Shown here one piece after another: positions 10,646 to 21,700 of a DNA stretch of 64,000 nucleotides (positions are counted from its first letter, which is position 1; each line of letters opens with the position of its first letter). The position numbers and the translations under genes are program-made. Below the pieces are notes generated by a model. It made no database searches, was not told where the DNA came from, and saw only the letters and a program-made list of their open reading frames with translations. The stretch is from Pycnococcus provasolii (Eukaryota > Chlorophyta > Pseudoscourfieldiophyceae > Pseudoscourfieldiales). Where the stretch lies: positions 434,001 to 498,000 of the forward strand of contig CP150560.1 of NCBI GenBank assembly GCA_049487715.1, written 5' to 3'.

Positions 10646-12236
10646 TGATCACGAGTCCTGGCGATGGCCTCGTCATTCATCGTCGTCATCGTCGGAGTCG
10701 CTGAAGCTGATCAACAACGTTCTGAACTACGTCTCGCTCGCTGGGTTCGCCATCCTTTTCGCCTTCTTCGTCACGCAGTACAGGCAGAAAAGATGCAAGT
10801 GGGAGGTCATCTTCGTCGTTGGCACCTCCTTTCTCTTCAGCGGCACGTACCACATCTTCGGGTCGCACGTGCCAGCACGCTTCGTCATTGCTGGTATGGA
10901 AGAGGGACGCAGCGTGCCGTGGGCGCGATTCGCCGGATATCTCGTGTCTTGCCCTGTGCTCTTGCTGCACTTGTCCAACCTGAGAGGAGAGGCGAACTAC
11001 GACACTTTTAGAGCCATGCAGCTCGTTGGTCTCTTCCAATGCGTCACACTGTGCGGCATGACGGCGGCAATGTGCGTCGAAGACATACCCAAGGCGTGCT
11101 TTCACCTTCTCGGTGGCTGCTTCGCGATCGTCCTCTTCTGGCGCGTTCGAGGACTGTTCGTCAAGGCACTCGCCGACTTCCCGGAGCAGGCGCGCGGACA
11201 CTTGTACATGCTCATGTTCTGCTTCTTTGGCGGCTGGAGCGGTTTCGGCCTAACGTTCCACCTCGGGCCGGAAGGGTGGGGACTTATAGACCCGGCGCTG
11301 CACGACATTGTCGTGAGGCTGCTCGACATTCTCACAAAGCACGTTTACGCGAGTGTCGGGTGGAGCCTGCGGTGGCGCGTGCTGTACCCGCTCGCCCAGA
11401 TGGGCGTCATTCAGGAGACGTCGAAGGGCTTCGTGGACCACAACAAGGACAACGTGCGGCCAAAGGTGCTCTTCGTCAGCAGTTCTGCGAAGTCGTCAGC
11501 AGTGGTGCGTTTTTGGCAGAAGAGGATGTTGGCTTGCGGCGTGGACGTCGTGTTCAAGACAACCGTCTCGTCAGCCCTGCACGAGATCACAAGCAGGAAC
11601 GCGGAGTTTGCATTTACGCTCGCGGATATGGAGCTCATCAGATCTGAGGAGGTGGCCTTTCAAATGCCCGCCATTCGACGAACACCACTGCTTGCCTTCT
11701 GCAAGAACACCGAGAATGGCAAGCCCACGGACCTCGATGCGCACGAGATTGACGACGCGATGTTTGCGCCATACAGTCAAGTACACGTTAGCACCGTGAC
11801 GAAGTACTGGATCGTTCATTGGTACAGCCGCAGAAGGGAAGGCCTAGTGGCAACAAAGGACGAGAAAGACGACGGCCATATTGCCGTGGCAATGAATGGC
11901 GTCGCCCCGCCTCCTTCTCAAAATATGCGAGGGCGTGGTTTCTGGCGAAGTCCAAGCCAAACGGACCTTGAGATGCTGATGAAATCGAGGAGGGCGGAGA
12001 AGGACGTCAAGCTCGACGGTGTGCACGTTGAACTTAATCGCGACGTTCCTATTAACGGGATTGCAGCGCCAGCTCCTCTTCAGGATCCACGGAACGAGGA
12101 TGATGAAGAGAAACAAGACGTGTCCAACGAGTCCAACGAGTCGAAGAAGTCTTCTGATTCTCATCGTTCCAAGCGCTCGTCCGTATCCTTCACCGAGAAG
12201 TTGGGATCTCTCCTGAGATTTCCAACGTCTGCATGA
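10646..12236 (+). CDS. Channelrhodopsin-family microbial rhodopsin with receiver-like C-terminal domain; 5' end unresolved
   Basis: The frame is open from 10584 to 12236 but has no ATG before the conserved core; coding clearly covers helix A ('GFAILFAFFV') from about 10700. Helix B follows 'CKWEVIFVV', helix C is 'ARFAGYLVSCPVLLLHLSNL', helix F ends in 'LGPEGWG', and helix G has 'LLDILTKHVYASVGWSLRWR', whose lysine matches the retinal Schiff-base Lys257 of Chlamydomonas ChR2. By eye against ChR2: Arg120, Cys128, His134, Asp253 and Lys257 are kept; Glu123 is Gly, Asp156 is Phe, and Glu83, Glu90, Glu97 and Glu101 are all lost. After the membrane part, 'RPKVLFVSSSAKSS...' forms a receiver-like fold like that in the tail of Chlamydomonas ChR1, then a Ser/Lys-rich tail. 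Likely an eyespot or plasma-membrane photoreceptor; ion conductance cannot be assumed. TGTAA lies ~100 bases after the stop. Confidence 0.85.
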
Positions 12237-12435
12237 GACGTATTTCACTCGCGTGTCAATGCTTGGGGCGAAGACGTCAACAAAAGGAATCTCGTAGAAG
12301 TTTGTTTACAATGTGTTTTTTTTTGTTTATAGTGTGTGTAAAGTACATAATTGCAAGCCTGAACTGCAAGACATCTCCTTTTCCCACAAATAAGACTCCT
12401 TTAGAGACTCTGCCAGTTCCAGTACAGAGGGAATG
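12237..12435. other. Convergent 3' spacer with TGTAA
   Basis: This spacer separates two convergent stops. It carries a T-rich tract and 'gtgtgtaaagtac' near 12330, a TGTAA motif suitable for the opsin transcript's poly(A) site. No gene was recognised. Confidence 0.45.
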
Positions 12436-13519
12436 TTACACGCGTTTCACCAAGGAAACAAGAATCGCAGGAGCCTTGGCGTGCAGGCGTGCCGTGCATG
12501 CCTCCTCGTCGAGGTCGTAGTTGGTGCGCGCCATGCGAAGACGACGTGGACGTACCACTCCGCGCTTGTCACGCAACCACACCTCAAAACTTCGCGATCC
12601 GAAAGAGGACGTGAGCTCTCTTGCGTCAGTGCCCACCTCATCAAAGAATTCCTATTGTTTTGATATGATATATGATTTTGGTTTTTTGCTGTGAGTATGT
12701 TATATGTGCAAACCTTCGAAAACAACTCATTTCTTGGTGCTTCGTTATTGCGAACAAGAGGCGTCAGATAGGGGCGAAAGATATATTAGTATTGTATGTC
12801 GACGCCTCAACGGAACATCTTTGATATCCCTAGCGGACTGCCGCAGGTGTTCCTAACACGCAGCGGACTTTGCTTTCATCCTCACTCGCCTCTTGCTCTG
12901 CGTTTGCCAAAAAAAAGATAGCCTCTTTGCAAAGCAAAAAAAAATCAGGACATACCTTTGCGTCGATGCGCATCTTGACGCGCTTGCCGTCATCTTCCAT
13001 CGTGTATCTGTCCAACGCCACCGGAGGTAAGTCTTTGGTTGCCGCGGAAGAAACAGCTGTTGTTGCACTCGCAACCACGTCATTGGTGGGAAGTTTGATG
13101 GCGCCTCCTAGTGCTTCGTCGACGACGAATTTGGCTGCTGGAGCTACAACTCGCACGGCAAGATCTCTTCGTTTGCTAGAAGTGTAATTTTCCTGGCCGC
13201 CATAGTCGTCGTCCGTTTCAAGGTCGTCGACAAGGTCGTGACCCCCAAGCGTGAGGCCTAAGTGGGACTCCAACAAGACGTGGTCATCATCAGAGGCGGC
13301 GTCTTCAGACACCTCCCCAAGGTCGTCGAGTCCATCAAGACCAGGGAGGGAGTCGGAGTCGGAGTCACCGTCGCCAACTTCAAGTAACGATGGAGCCCCT
13401 CCCGCAGATACCCGAGAGTCAAGCAAACGCAGCTGCGACAACAAAAGACGGGAGGAAGCAAGCGTGGATGCCACCTCCGACGACGACTGCGACACCTCCT
13501 CCTCCGAGGACGACGCCAT
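12436..13519 (-). CDS. CS-domain (p23/CacyBP/SGT1-fold) protein, two exons
   Basis: I join exon 1 (13519-12956) to exon 2 (12651-12436). The donor is AAG|GTATGT and the acceptor CAATAG|GAATTC, both phase 0, with a 304-base intron, giving 259 residues. Exon 1 begins 'MASSSEEEVSQ', is acidic and Ser/Asp-rich, and ends with 'LDRYTMEDDGKRVKMRIDAK', the first strands of a CS domain. Exon 2 continues 'EFFDEVGTDARELTSSFG', then 'SFEVWLRDKRG' and 'PAILVSLVKRV', the later CS strands, and stops there. The split makes a single complete CS fold, which supports the splice. CS domains are co-chaperone modules (HSP90 or SCF-type adaptor contacts); calcyclin-binding protein is the closest resemblance I see. 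Unspliced read-through would put a nonsense-like hydrophobic stretch after exon 1. Confidence 0.7.
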
Positions 13520-13902
13520 GGAGCCGCCGCCGCCGAGCGAGATGGTTCGAAGGTTCCGCGAGGGACCGAAAAGAAACGGAGGACGGGGTTGGGATTCGGG
13601 GACGGGATTCGGGGAGGGGTTTTCCAACGGGCCCGAATTCGGTGCACGCGAGAAGAGGCACGCGTAAGAACCACGCGTAAATAACCACGCGTATGTAATA
13701 ATAACACGGCAAGAGCAAGAGGTAGGCAAAGGGAGGCTCGGCTGCCTGCTGCAAAACAACTTGGCGTAAAGTAAAGCAAAGTAAAAGTATGTAACGCGAG
13801 AGAGGAGATGAGATAAAGAAAACAAACATATCTCAAGATTTCGTTTCAGTCAAACTCACGTCGTTTCAGTTACAAACAACACGAGCTCGGGAGACGTACG
13901 AC
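13520..13902. other. Intergenic region with ACCACGCGTA repeats
   Basis: This is the promoter region of the CS-domain gene plus the 3' flank of RPL11. It holds three close copies of a 'cacgcgta' core (about 13660-13694), spaced by 13-15 bases, which could be binding sites. An upstream extension of the CS-gene reading frame into this region lacks family features. Confidence 0.45.
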
Positions 13903-14735
13903 TTAGTGCGGCTTGTCGAGAAGCACGCCCTCGAACGTCTGCTGAAACCACTTCTTCGCATCATCCTTCGTGAGCTTGTGACGTGCGCCAACCTTCGTGC
14001 GGCACTTGCGACGACGGCTCACACGGTAGCCAGGACGCTCAAGCACGACGAAGAAGTCCATGCCAAAGATACCCGTGCTCGGGTCGTACTTGATTCCCAA
14101 GTCGATGTGCTCTGTCATATTTTTGTGGGAGGGAAATGGTCTGTGTGAGCGTATTGTTGTTGTAGACAAAGCCAGATCTTCACCCACGCCAGTTTTCCAA
14201 ACAAGAAAAAGGACGCGGTCCCGTGCCAGCACGCGACGGCGTGCAAAGTTGAGCCGACGCTGCGTGCCAGCAGCACAGGTCCAGCTGCCTTGGTATTCAC
14301 TGTTGCATCGGGCTCATGGCTGGGCCGCGTGGCGGTAGTTATAGTTTCGGTGGCGTCCCTGCTAATATATCGATGCTTCACCCCCCATCACCACACCACA
14401 ACACGAGTAAACGTACCACTGATGCCAAACCCGAACGTTCCCGTGTCGCTGAAGTTTCCCTTGAGCAGCTCGTACTCCTTCACCTTCAGACCCGACTCGA
14501 TGAGCTGCATCGCCTTCTCACCACGCACGGTAACGTGTGCGGCAATCTTCTCGTTACGTCGAATGGAGAAGGAGCGCACGGTGTACCTCGCCTTGGAGAA
14601 GATGGGCTGCTGTCCAGTAAGCTGCTCAAGCACCTTCGCAGCCTTGGTGAGGCGGTCACCCGACTCGCCGACGCTGATATTCAGCACCAGTTTTGCGACG
14701 CGAACTCCGCGCATAGGGTTCTCTCCGTCTGCCAT
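13903..14735 (-). CDS. RPL11: 60S ribosomal protein L11 (uL5), two exons
   Basis: Exon 1 is 14735-14417 ('[20 protein letters not shown]' to 'GTFGFGIS'), the intron is 14416-14112 (GTACGT...CAG, 305 bases), and exon 2 is 14111-13903 ('[20 protein letters not shown]' to 'GVLLDKPH'). The spliced length is 528 bases, 175 residues, the usual size for L11. The junction codon is split G|AG, giving 'FGFGISEHIDLG', which matches the conserved 'GFGIxEHIDLG' of the family. L11 sits in the central protuberance of the large subunit, contacting 5S rRNA with L5. The second exon is basic, as expected. The start context is GCCATGGCA. An alternative donor 6 bases away would break the reading frame. Confidence 0.95.
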
Positions 14736-15799
14736 GGCTGCCGATTTAATATAAATGCAGGGGAATGGCGGTTGGCGTGGACCCAAACCAGAAGGCGACG
14801 GCGGCGGTGGTTCAAGGCAGAGGGACGAAGAGGTATCCTCCGTCAGATTCACGGGGATTCGAGCCACTCATTCGGAACATAAACACATTCGGGGTTTCGG
14901 ATTGCATGTTTGATTGGGAAAAAAGGCGGGGTTCTGAATTCTGACATTCTATCGTAGGGAGGTTGCCACTTGCCACCATGCAACACCTCCATGCAACCAT
15001 GAGAGAAGAACAGTGTCTTACCTGAGCTCTGAGCTCTGAGCACTGGACTAGAGCTATGCTGAAGGGAGCTTGCAAGCTTGCAAGTTACCAGGATGGGCAT
15101 GGAATCTCGCATGATTTTTGTAAGGTTCATGGCATCACGTTTCCAAGTTGCAAGTGACTGGCAGGGAATCGCGCATACCTTTAAGGTTACGAGTGGCATA
15201 TCCCTGATGATGATGGTTCCAGCCCAGCCTTATGCATAGCCTGGGATCCCGAAACGTTCCGAAACCTCGATAAGAAGGTGGTCAAGAAAGCCAAGAAGGA
15301 GCGACCATGGGCAATCCGGTGGGGCCCTACATTATTATTAGGCGAATAAGGCGATCAAAAGGCGATCATAACTTATGATTCATAAGGCGCCTACATAGTA
15401 ACCAATAGTAGTCCTCTACATAGTACTATCCATAGTCTACCATGTGTCGTAGGGGGGGTGGTATAAGTAGTACTTAGAGGTATGGCGCCGGCGCACCAGC
15501 CAGGTGGCCCGTGGCCGGCTCGTCGGACATAGGAAGTAGGGGTAGGGGGTGGTATGGCCACTGAACTTTACCACTATTAAAAAAGAGGCGTGCAACGAAG
15601 CCTTTGCGGCTTTGCCGTGTTATTACGAAGTCGCATCGCGTGATGGCGTGAGAACATGGAATCACAGCCACCTGTCAAAAACGCCTGGGGATTTCCGTCT
15701 CAAGTCGCAACTTTCCCCCTCCGCACAGCAAAGCAAAGCACGTCACGCCCAGCGCCCAGGCTGTTGTGTTGTGTTGTGCTGTTCCACCACAATACAGTG
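14736..15799. other. Divergent promoter region between RPL11 and the giant surface-protein gene
   Basis: 1.06 kb without a recognised gene. It contains short direct repeats ('gagctctgagctctgagc' near 15022-15045; 'cttgcaagcttgcaag' near 15068-15083), an odd-centred palindrome CTTATGA-T-TCATAAG near 15373-15387, and repeated 'catagta' motifs near 15395-15435. These could be regulatory, but nothing in the sequence assigns a function. Confidence 0.4.
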
Positions 15800-18700
15800 A
15801 TGTCGGAAACCACATGCTCTAGTGGCTTCCTCCTTCGCCGACGCACCTTAAGACGGCGGCACCTTAAGGGTCTTCCGCGTCTTCCTGCGTCTTCCTTGCT
15901 GTTAGTGCGTCTGCCTTCTTTCTTAGCGGTATTATTAGCAACTCTACTCCACGCCTTAAGCAACTTGCCTGGTGCCGACACGGCGACGTACTACGTGTCC
16001 TCGACAGCTGGCGCAGACACCAACGACGGCCTCTCTCTCGGTGCACCGTTTCTTTCGCTGCAAAAGTGCGTCAACGCCATCAAGGCGGACGTGGCGGGCT
16101 CAGAATGCCAGCTTCGAGAAGGCGAGTACTACAGCGACAACAGCGTGTTCGTTGAAAGACTGGAAGGAACTGCTGCACAGCCGTACGTCATACAGGCGTA
16201 CCAAAAGGAAACCGTCAAAATCGTTGGCACGCGCGACGTCACGGAGGGAGGAGGAAGCGCGTGGACTTGGACGACGGCAAACCTTGCCGGCGGCGGCGCG
16301 GGTGCGGGGCACTGGAGCATCGAGCTTCCTGCAGGTTTTCCAGATCCTTGGCAGCTCTTCGTGGATGGTGAGGTGTACATGAACGCGCGCTGGCCCAACG
16401 GCAGGTGGGATGATAAGTCTGTGTTCACGAGAAGTGCGTGGGCATTTTCCGCCACGGAAACCTCATATGTCGACACCGTGGGCGCGACAAGCACGGTGTG
16501 GGACAGCTGCTGCGGAACATCCGCCGGCGTCACGGGCGAGAGTCTCCAAGCTGCAGGTATCGACGCGACGGGAGCGCACGTCATCATCAACATCGGGTCG
16601 TGGATCACATATCCCGCTCCGGTGCTGTCGCACACGCGAGGAACGGGAAGCTTCACGTTCTCCAAGCAAGATGGCTGGGCCTCGGTTCAAACCGGCGGTA
16701 CTGTCGGTGCTATGAAATACTACCTCGAGAACAAGCTCGAGCTGCTTGACGCGGCGATGGAGTGGTTCTACGACAAGGCGACGCGGCGAATCCACCTCAT
16801 CACCAAGAATGGCGCCAACCCAAACACGATGCGTGTTCAAGCTCGCGTGCAGGAATACGCGATTCGCAGCACGAAGACAAAGTACCTGACTCTCAAAAAT
16901 CTTCAATTTTTTGGAACCACCGTGTGGTTTGGTGCGATGAATCAAAACTCGGACAACGTGAAGGGGATCAGGATGGATTCGCTTCACTTCACGCACCCGT
17001 CGGCTTCACAGAGAATGCTTGGCCAGTACTCGTGGTCCTTTCCCACGACGCTCTTCGACAAGGGAATTGTGGCTGACGAAAACGTCGTGTACAACTGCAC
17101 CTTCCTGGGTGCGGAGAGTGATCCACATTTTCACATTCAAGGCTTGGGAACGCGCTTGGAGAACAACATTTGGGACTGGAATGACTGGTCGACGGCAACA
17201 GCGAAAGCGTGTTGGCCGCCCGGGTATGGACTTAGCTCAGACCCCACGTCCCCGGACTACTCGTTGAGCACGCGTGACCTCAGCATATCTGGCTGCACAG
17301 GGTCCTACGACGGCGGCCGAGGTGCGGGGCTGCTATATTCACTTGATGGACTCGTGGGTGTGCCGTTTACCTTGCTCCGCAACACGTTCCGGAACACAGG
17401 CGCAACTGGCGGAGTGAAGTTGCGAAAGAATAGCATTGCGAAGCTGAATCACGTGTACAACATCCTCGAAACTCAGGATTCGTTGAGCGGGACGATGCAG
17501 ACGAATGGGCATGACTTGTACGAGATTGACGATTATTCTACGACATTTTATCCGAGACTGTGCACCGACAGCACTCATCTGAATTCCCAGAGTCAGTGCG
17601 ATAGCCTTGGCGGCTGCTCTTGGGATGGGACGCAGTGCACAGGCTTTCCTAGTACGCTGGATACTGCACCTGTGTCCGCGTTCACGGGAGAAAATCGCTA
17701 CGGTGCGAAGTTCCAGCGAAACTGGATTCATCATCTGCGCACCGAATATTCCTATAAACGAGCAATCAGATTCGGCCCACTTGGTCGACCATGCAATGGA
17801 CGATACGGAGATACGTGGCCAATGTTTGGCGAGGCTACGGAGAACGTGATGTGGCAGACGGCGGGGATGGCGATCAGAGGAAATGACCATGTGGTTCAGC
17901 GCAATGTCCTTTTTGGGACGGGGTACCAAACGACTTCCTCGACCAGAAGCACGCCAGATATCATGGTGGAACACTGGGATGTGGATGACAATCAGTACAA
18001 TGGCATCTGCAACTGCGCGAAAGCCGCGTGCACCACCAACGAGTGTTGCTACACGGATGGAGGCGGAACCACATACACAACCTCGTACGAGGGCAGGACG
18101 AACGTCATCCGCGGCAATGCAATGGAGTGGTTCAAGGACACGCAGGGCGGTAGCACGGCTTCGCCGAGCACGTCAACGGTGGATTCAGCTCTTGACCCAA
18201 CGGGGCTCATGACCATTGCACCCTCCGCAAACTCGGCAGGCGTGCTCTACGACGAGCTGCGCGACCCGAATAACTGGGATTTCAGGCCAAAGAGCGGGTC
18301 AAATTTCCTCTCGGCGAGTATCGGTGCATACGACCTGTCAGATCCAACAAAGTACTGGATTCCAGGCCGTCGCGATTACCGCGCGACCATTCCGGTACCT
18401 CCTCACGATGCGACCGACGTCAAGATTGATGCCGACCTGATGTTCCTTCCCGGCAAGGAGGACGGAAATGTGCCAGTTTCCCACAACATCTACATCGCGT
18501 GGACTGAGGCCGAGCTCAACGCGATGGCCACGCCAACAGGAACGCTGACGGGCGAGTGGAACAACGTATTTTCCGTTCCAAGCGATCTAGTATGCAGAGG
18601 AAGGAAGCTGTACTGGCGCGTGGATACGGCGATGGGGTCGAGTTCTGTGATATATCGCGGAGAGACGTGGTCATATACGTATGAAGATTGGCCTGCTCAA

Positions 18701-21700
18701 GCACCAAACAAGCCACCGGATGAATGCACGACAATCACGGACAGCAGCACATATGCCCTTCCCACGAGTAGTGATGGAACAAATTGGGATATAGCGAGGA
18801 TTACGATTCCGAACTACTACAGTGACACGTCGACGTACACATTTTCGAGCTTGAAAGTGTGCTTCAACGATCTGCAGTTTGCTGGTGGGATCGGCCAAAC
18901 CCAGATCCGTATGGCTAGCACTGGGGGCCAACATGCAAAGGGAGTCTGGAATAGCGAAGGTGGCACTGCAACGCAGCTGCAGAACACATGCTTTACGGAC
19001 TCGGGGTCCGCCGCGATTCCTTCCACTGCATCGTCGGCGCCATTCACAGGCGACTGGCTTCCGACTGATCGCACAATAAATGCCTTGGCAACTTCATCTA
19101 ATCTTGGCGTGACCTCAGGAGAATATGTCAGGTTCGGGTTCAAAAATCACGGCGGAACCTCGGCATCCGGAAGTCTGACTGGCTGGTCTGTTACGATCTG
19201 CTTCACCGGCGGAGATTCGCTGCGCACCACGTGGCAGAATGAGGAGAACGCCTTGCAGGCGGCAAAGGCTGCGGAGCTTGCAGGGCCATGTGGTGGTCCT
19301 CATCCACCACCACCACCCCCTCCGCCACCGCCGCTGCCACCGCCACCGCCGCCTCCGACTCCAAGCTCTCCTCCCCCTCCTCCTTCCCCTCCTCCTTCCC
19401 CTCCTCCTTCCCCTCCTCCTTCCCCTCCTCCTCCTCCTCCTGTGGTGGCACTGTCATCGCCACCGCCACCACCACCACCACTTTCACCGCCGCCGCCCGA
19501 TCTCACGCGCCCAACAACAGTTGTGAGGATGAGCGATGGCCGTGTTGGATCACAGGCATCGCCTATCGTGGTTACAGCACACACGATTGATTTGACGGTG
19601 TTATTCGTGGAAGACAATCCATACGACGGTATTGAGGGCGCCGTCAATCAACCAATCTACAACTTCATAAAGGACGATGTCACCTCGAAGACGGGTTTTG
19701 CGCTGAAGACGGATTCCGCGTCGCTGAGCACAGTGGTTTCGTACAACGTGAATCTCAAGGTTTTGGGTGCGGACGTGAGCGTGCCGCTCGATGGCCAAAG
19801 TGCCTTTGAGGCATCCATCACTCCTGATGTGCCAGACGGCATATGTGGTGAATACATTGATATCGAGGTACATGTTGGAGAAGGCGTTGCAAATGACGCT
19901 CAAGGCAATGGGAATATCAAGTCTGGGGTGGTGTATGTGCGATGGGCACCGGGCGTGGCGAAACTGCCTTCATGCCCGTCGCCACCGCCGCCGGGGGTAC
20001 CGGCGGCACCTCAGCCTTCTCCGCCTCCCTCACCACCACCTCCACCACCACCTCCACCTTCTCCTCCACCTCCACCTTCTCCTCCACCTCCACCTGCTCC
20101 ACCACTACCACCCGCGCCGCCGCCAGATCCCTGCACTGCGACAGGCACCTGCTCGCCACCGCCACCACCATACCCAGCTCCGGACTTGCAAGGCCCAACG
20201 CCTGTTTTGGCCGATACGCTTGACGGATCAAGTCTGCAATTGTCTTGGATAGATAGTGGTGTGCTCGAGGCGGTATTCGGATTTACGTCGAACGATGTGA
20301 CGCTTGCATCTTCGGCGCTCGGTGAATTTACGAATATCGCTCTGATGCCGCTTGGAACGCCATCGTCGATCGTTAATGGCGTCTCCGACGGTTACTCAAA
20401 TTTCACGCTGTCCTTCACATTTGAGCAAAGTGGCTGCTACAGCAGCAGCTCAGCAAATGCAACGATTAGCATAGCAGAGGGCGCCGCAGCAGATTCTGCG
20501 GGAAATCCTAGTGAAGCTGGGAATTTCAGCTTCACGCTGAGTCCGCTGCGCTTGTGCATGCCGCCACCTCCTCCAAATCCACCCCCTCCAGACTCTACTG
20601 CCCCAAACGCACTGCTTGCGCTCGACAACGGAGCAAGCGGCTCGCTGGAATCACCTGTGGTGGTGACCACATCAGCCATTGGTCTTACTCTGAAGTTCGT
20701 CGAAGACGATCCCTACGACGGACTTGCCAGCTTTGTGAAAGAGGCGATGTTCGGGCTTACTGCGAACGACATTGTCACCTATACTTTCTTTTCGCAGAAG
20801 ACAGCGCTTGCGACACCAGCAACCGCAATTGCGTATGACGTAGCCGTGGCTGCATCTGGCGCGGACGCGGGAACCTCGCTTGACGGCAAGAGCAGCTTTG
20901 ATGTGGCGGTCACGCCAAGTGTACCGATTGGCATATGCGGAGATCACGTGGACATTCAGCTCGCTCTTAAAGCCGGAGCTGCGAAGGATGCGCAAGGCAA
21001 TAGCAACCTTCGTTCGGAGGTTGTGTACTTGCGTTGGTCACCGGGTGCGGCGATTCTACCTCCTTGCATGTCGCCGAGCCCGCCGCCGAATCCACCGCCG
21101 AGCCCACCGCCGAGTCCACCGCCTCCGAGTCCACCGCCTCCGAGTCCACCTGCTCCCCCATCGCCGCCACCGAATCCTTGCGTGGGCTCTGGACTCTGCT
21201 CGCCACCGCCTCCGAATCCACCATCGCCGCCCATGCCTTCATCACCGCCGCCTCCGAGTCCACCTCCATCACCGCCGCCACCCCCTCCACCCCCACCACC
21301 TCGTCTCTCGATGGTACTATCCAGCGCGGAAGATTCATCCGTCGAGGATAGTTCGAATGTTGAAGAAGGTGACGACGATGTCGTTCTTGGTGACGTTGAT
21401 ATAGTCGACATGCCGGACCGGAACATGAACCCGCCACCTCCAGGATTTCCGCCACCATCCCCCGCACTGCCGCCGCCAAGGCCACCGCCGAGTCCACCGC
21501 CTCCTACGCCCCCCCTTCCCCCTCGAATCTCGTCGAGATCAGCCGTGGTCGCTGCGGAGGCAACTGCTGCCGTCGCTCCAAGCGCCGTTGCGTCTAGCGT
21601 GGCCTCAACAACTTTCATGTCGGGCTTGCAGCTCGTTTGGTCGAAGCGCACGGAGTGGGCCCCGTCGCCGTCAACGGGAAGTCCATTCCGTCTTGCCATG

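Noticed and set aside
12900-12955. Unspliced continuation of the CS-domain ORF (ending at 12830)
   Set aside because: It reads through a GTATGT donor into a T-rich intron, giving a Phe/Leu-rich stretch, whereas splicing to 12651 completes the CS domain.
19203-21699. Glycine-rich minus-strand frames over the giant gene
   Set aside because: Shadows of the Pro-rich linkers.
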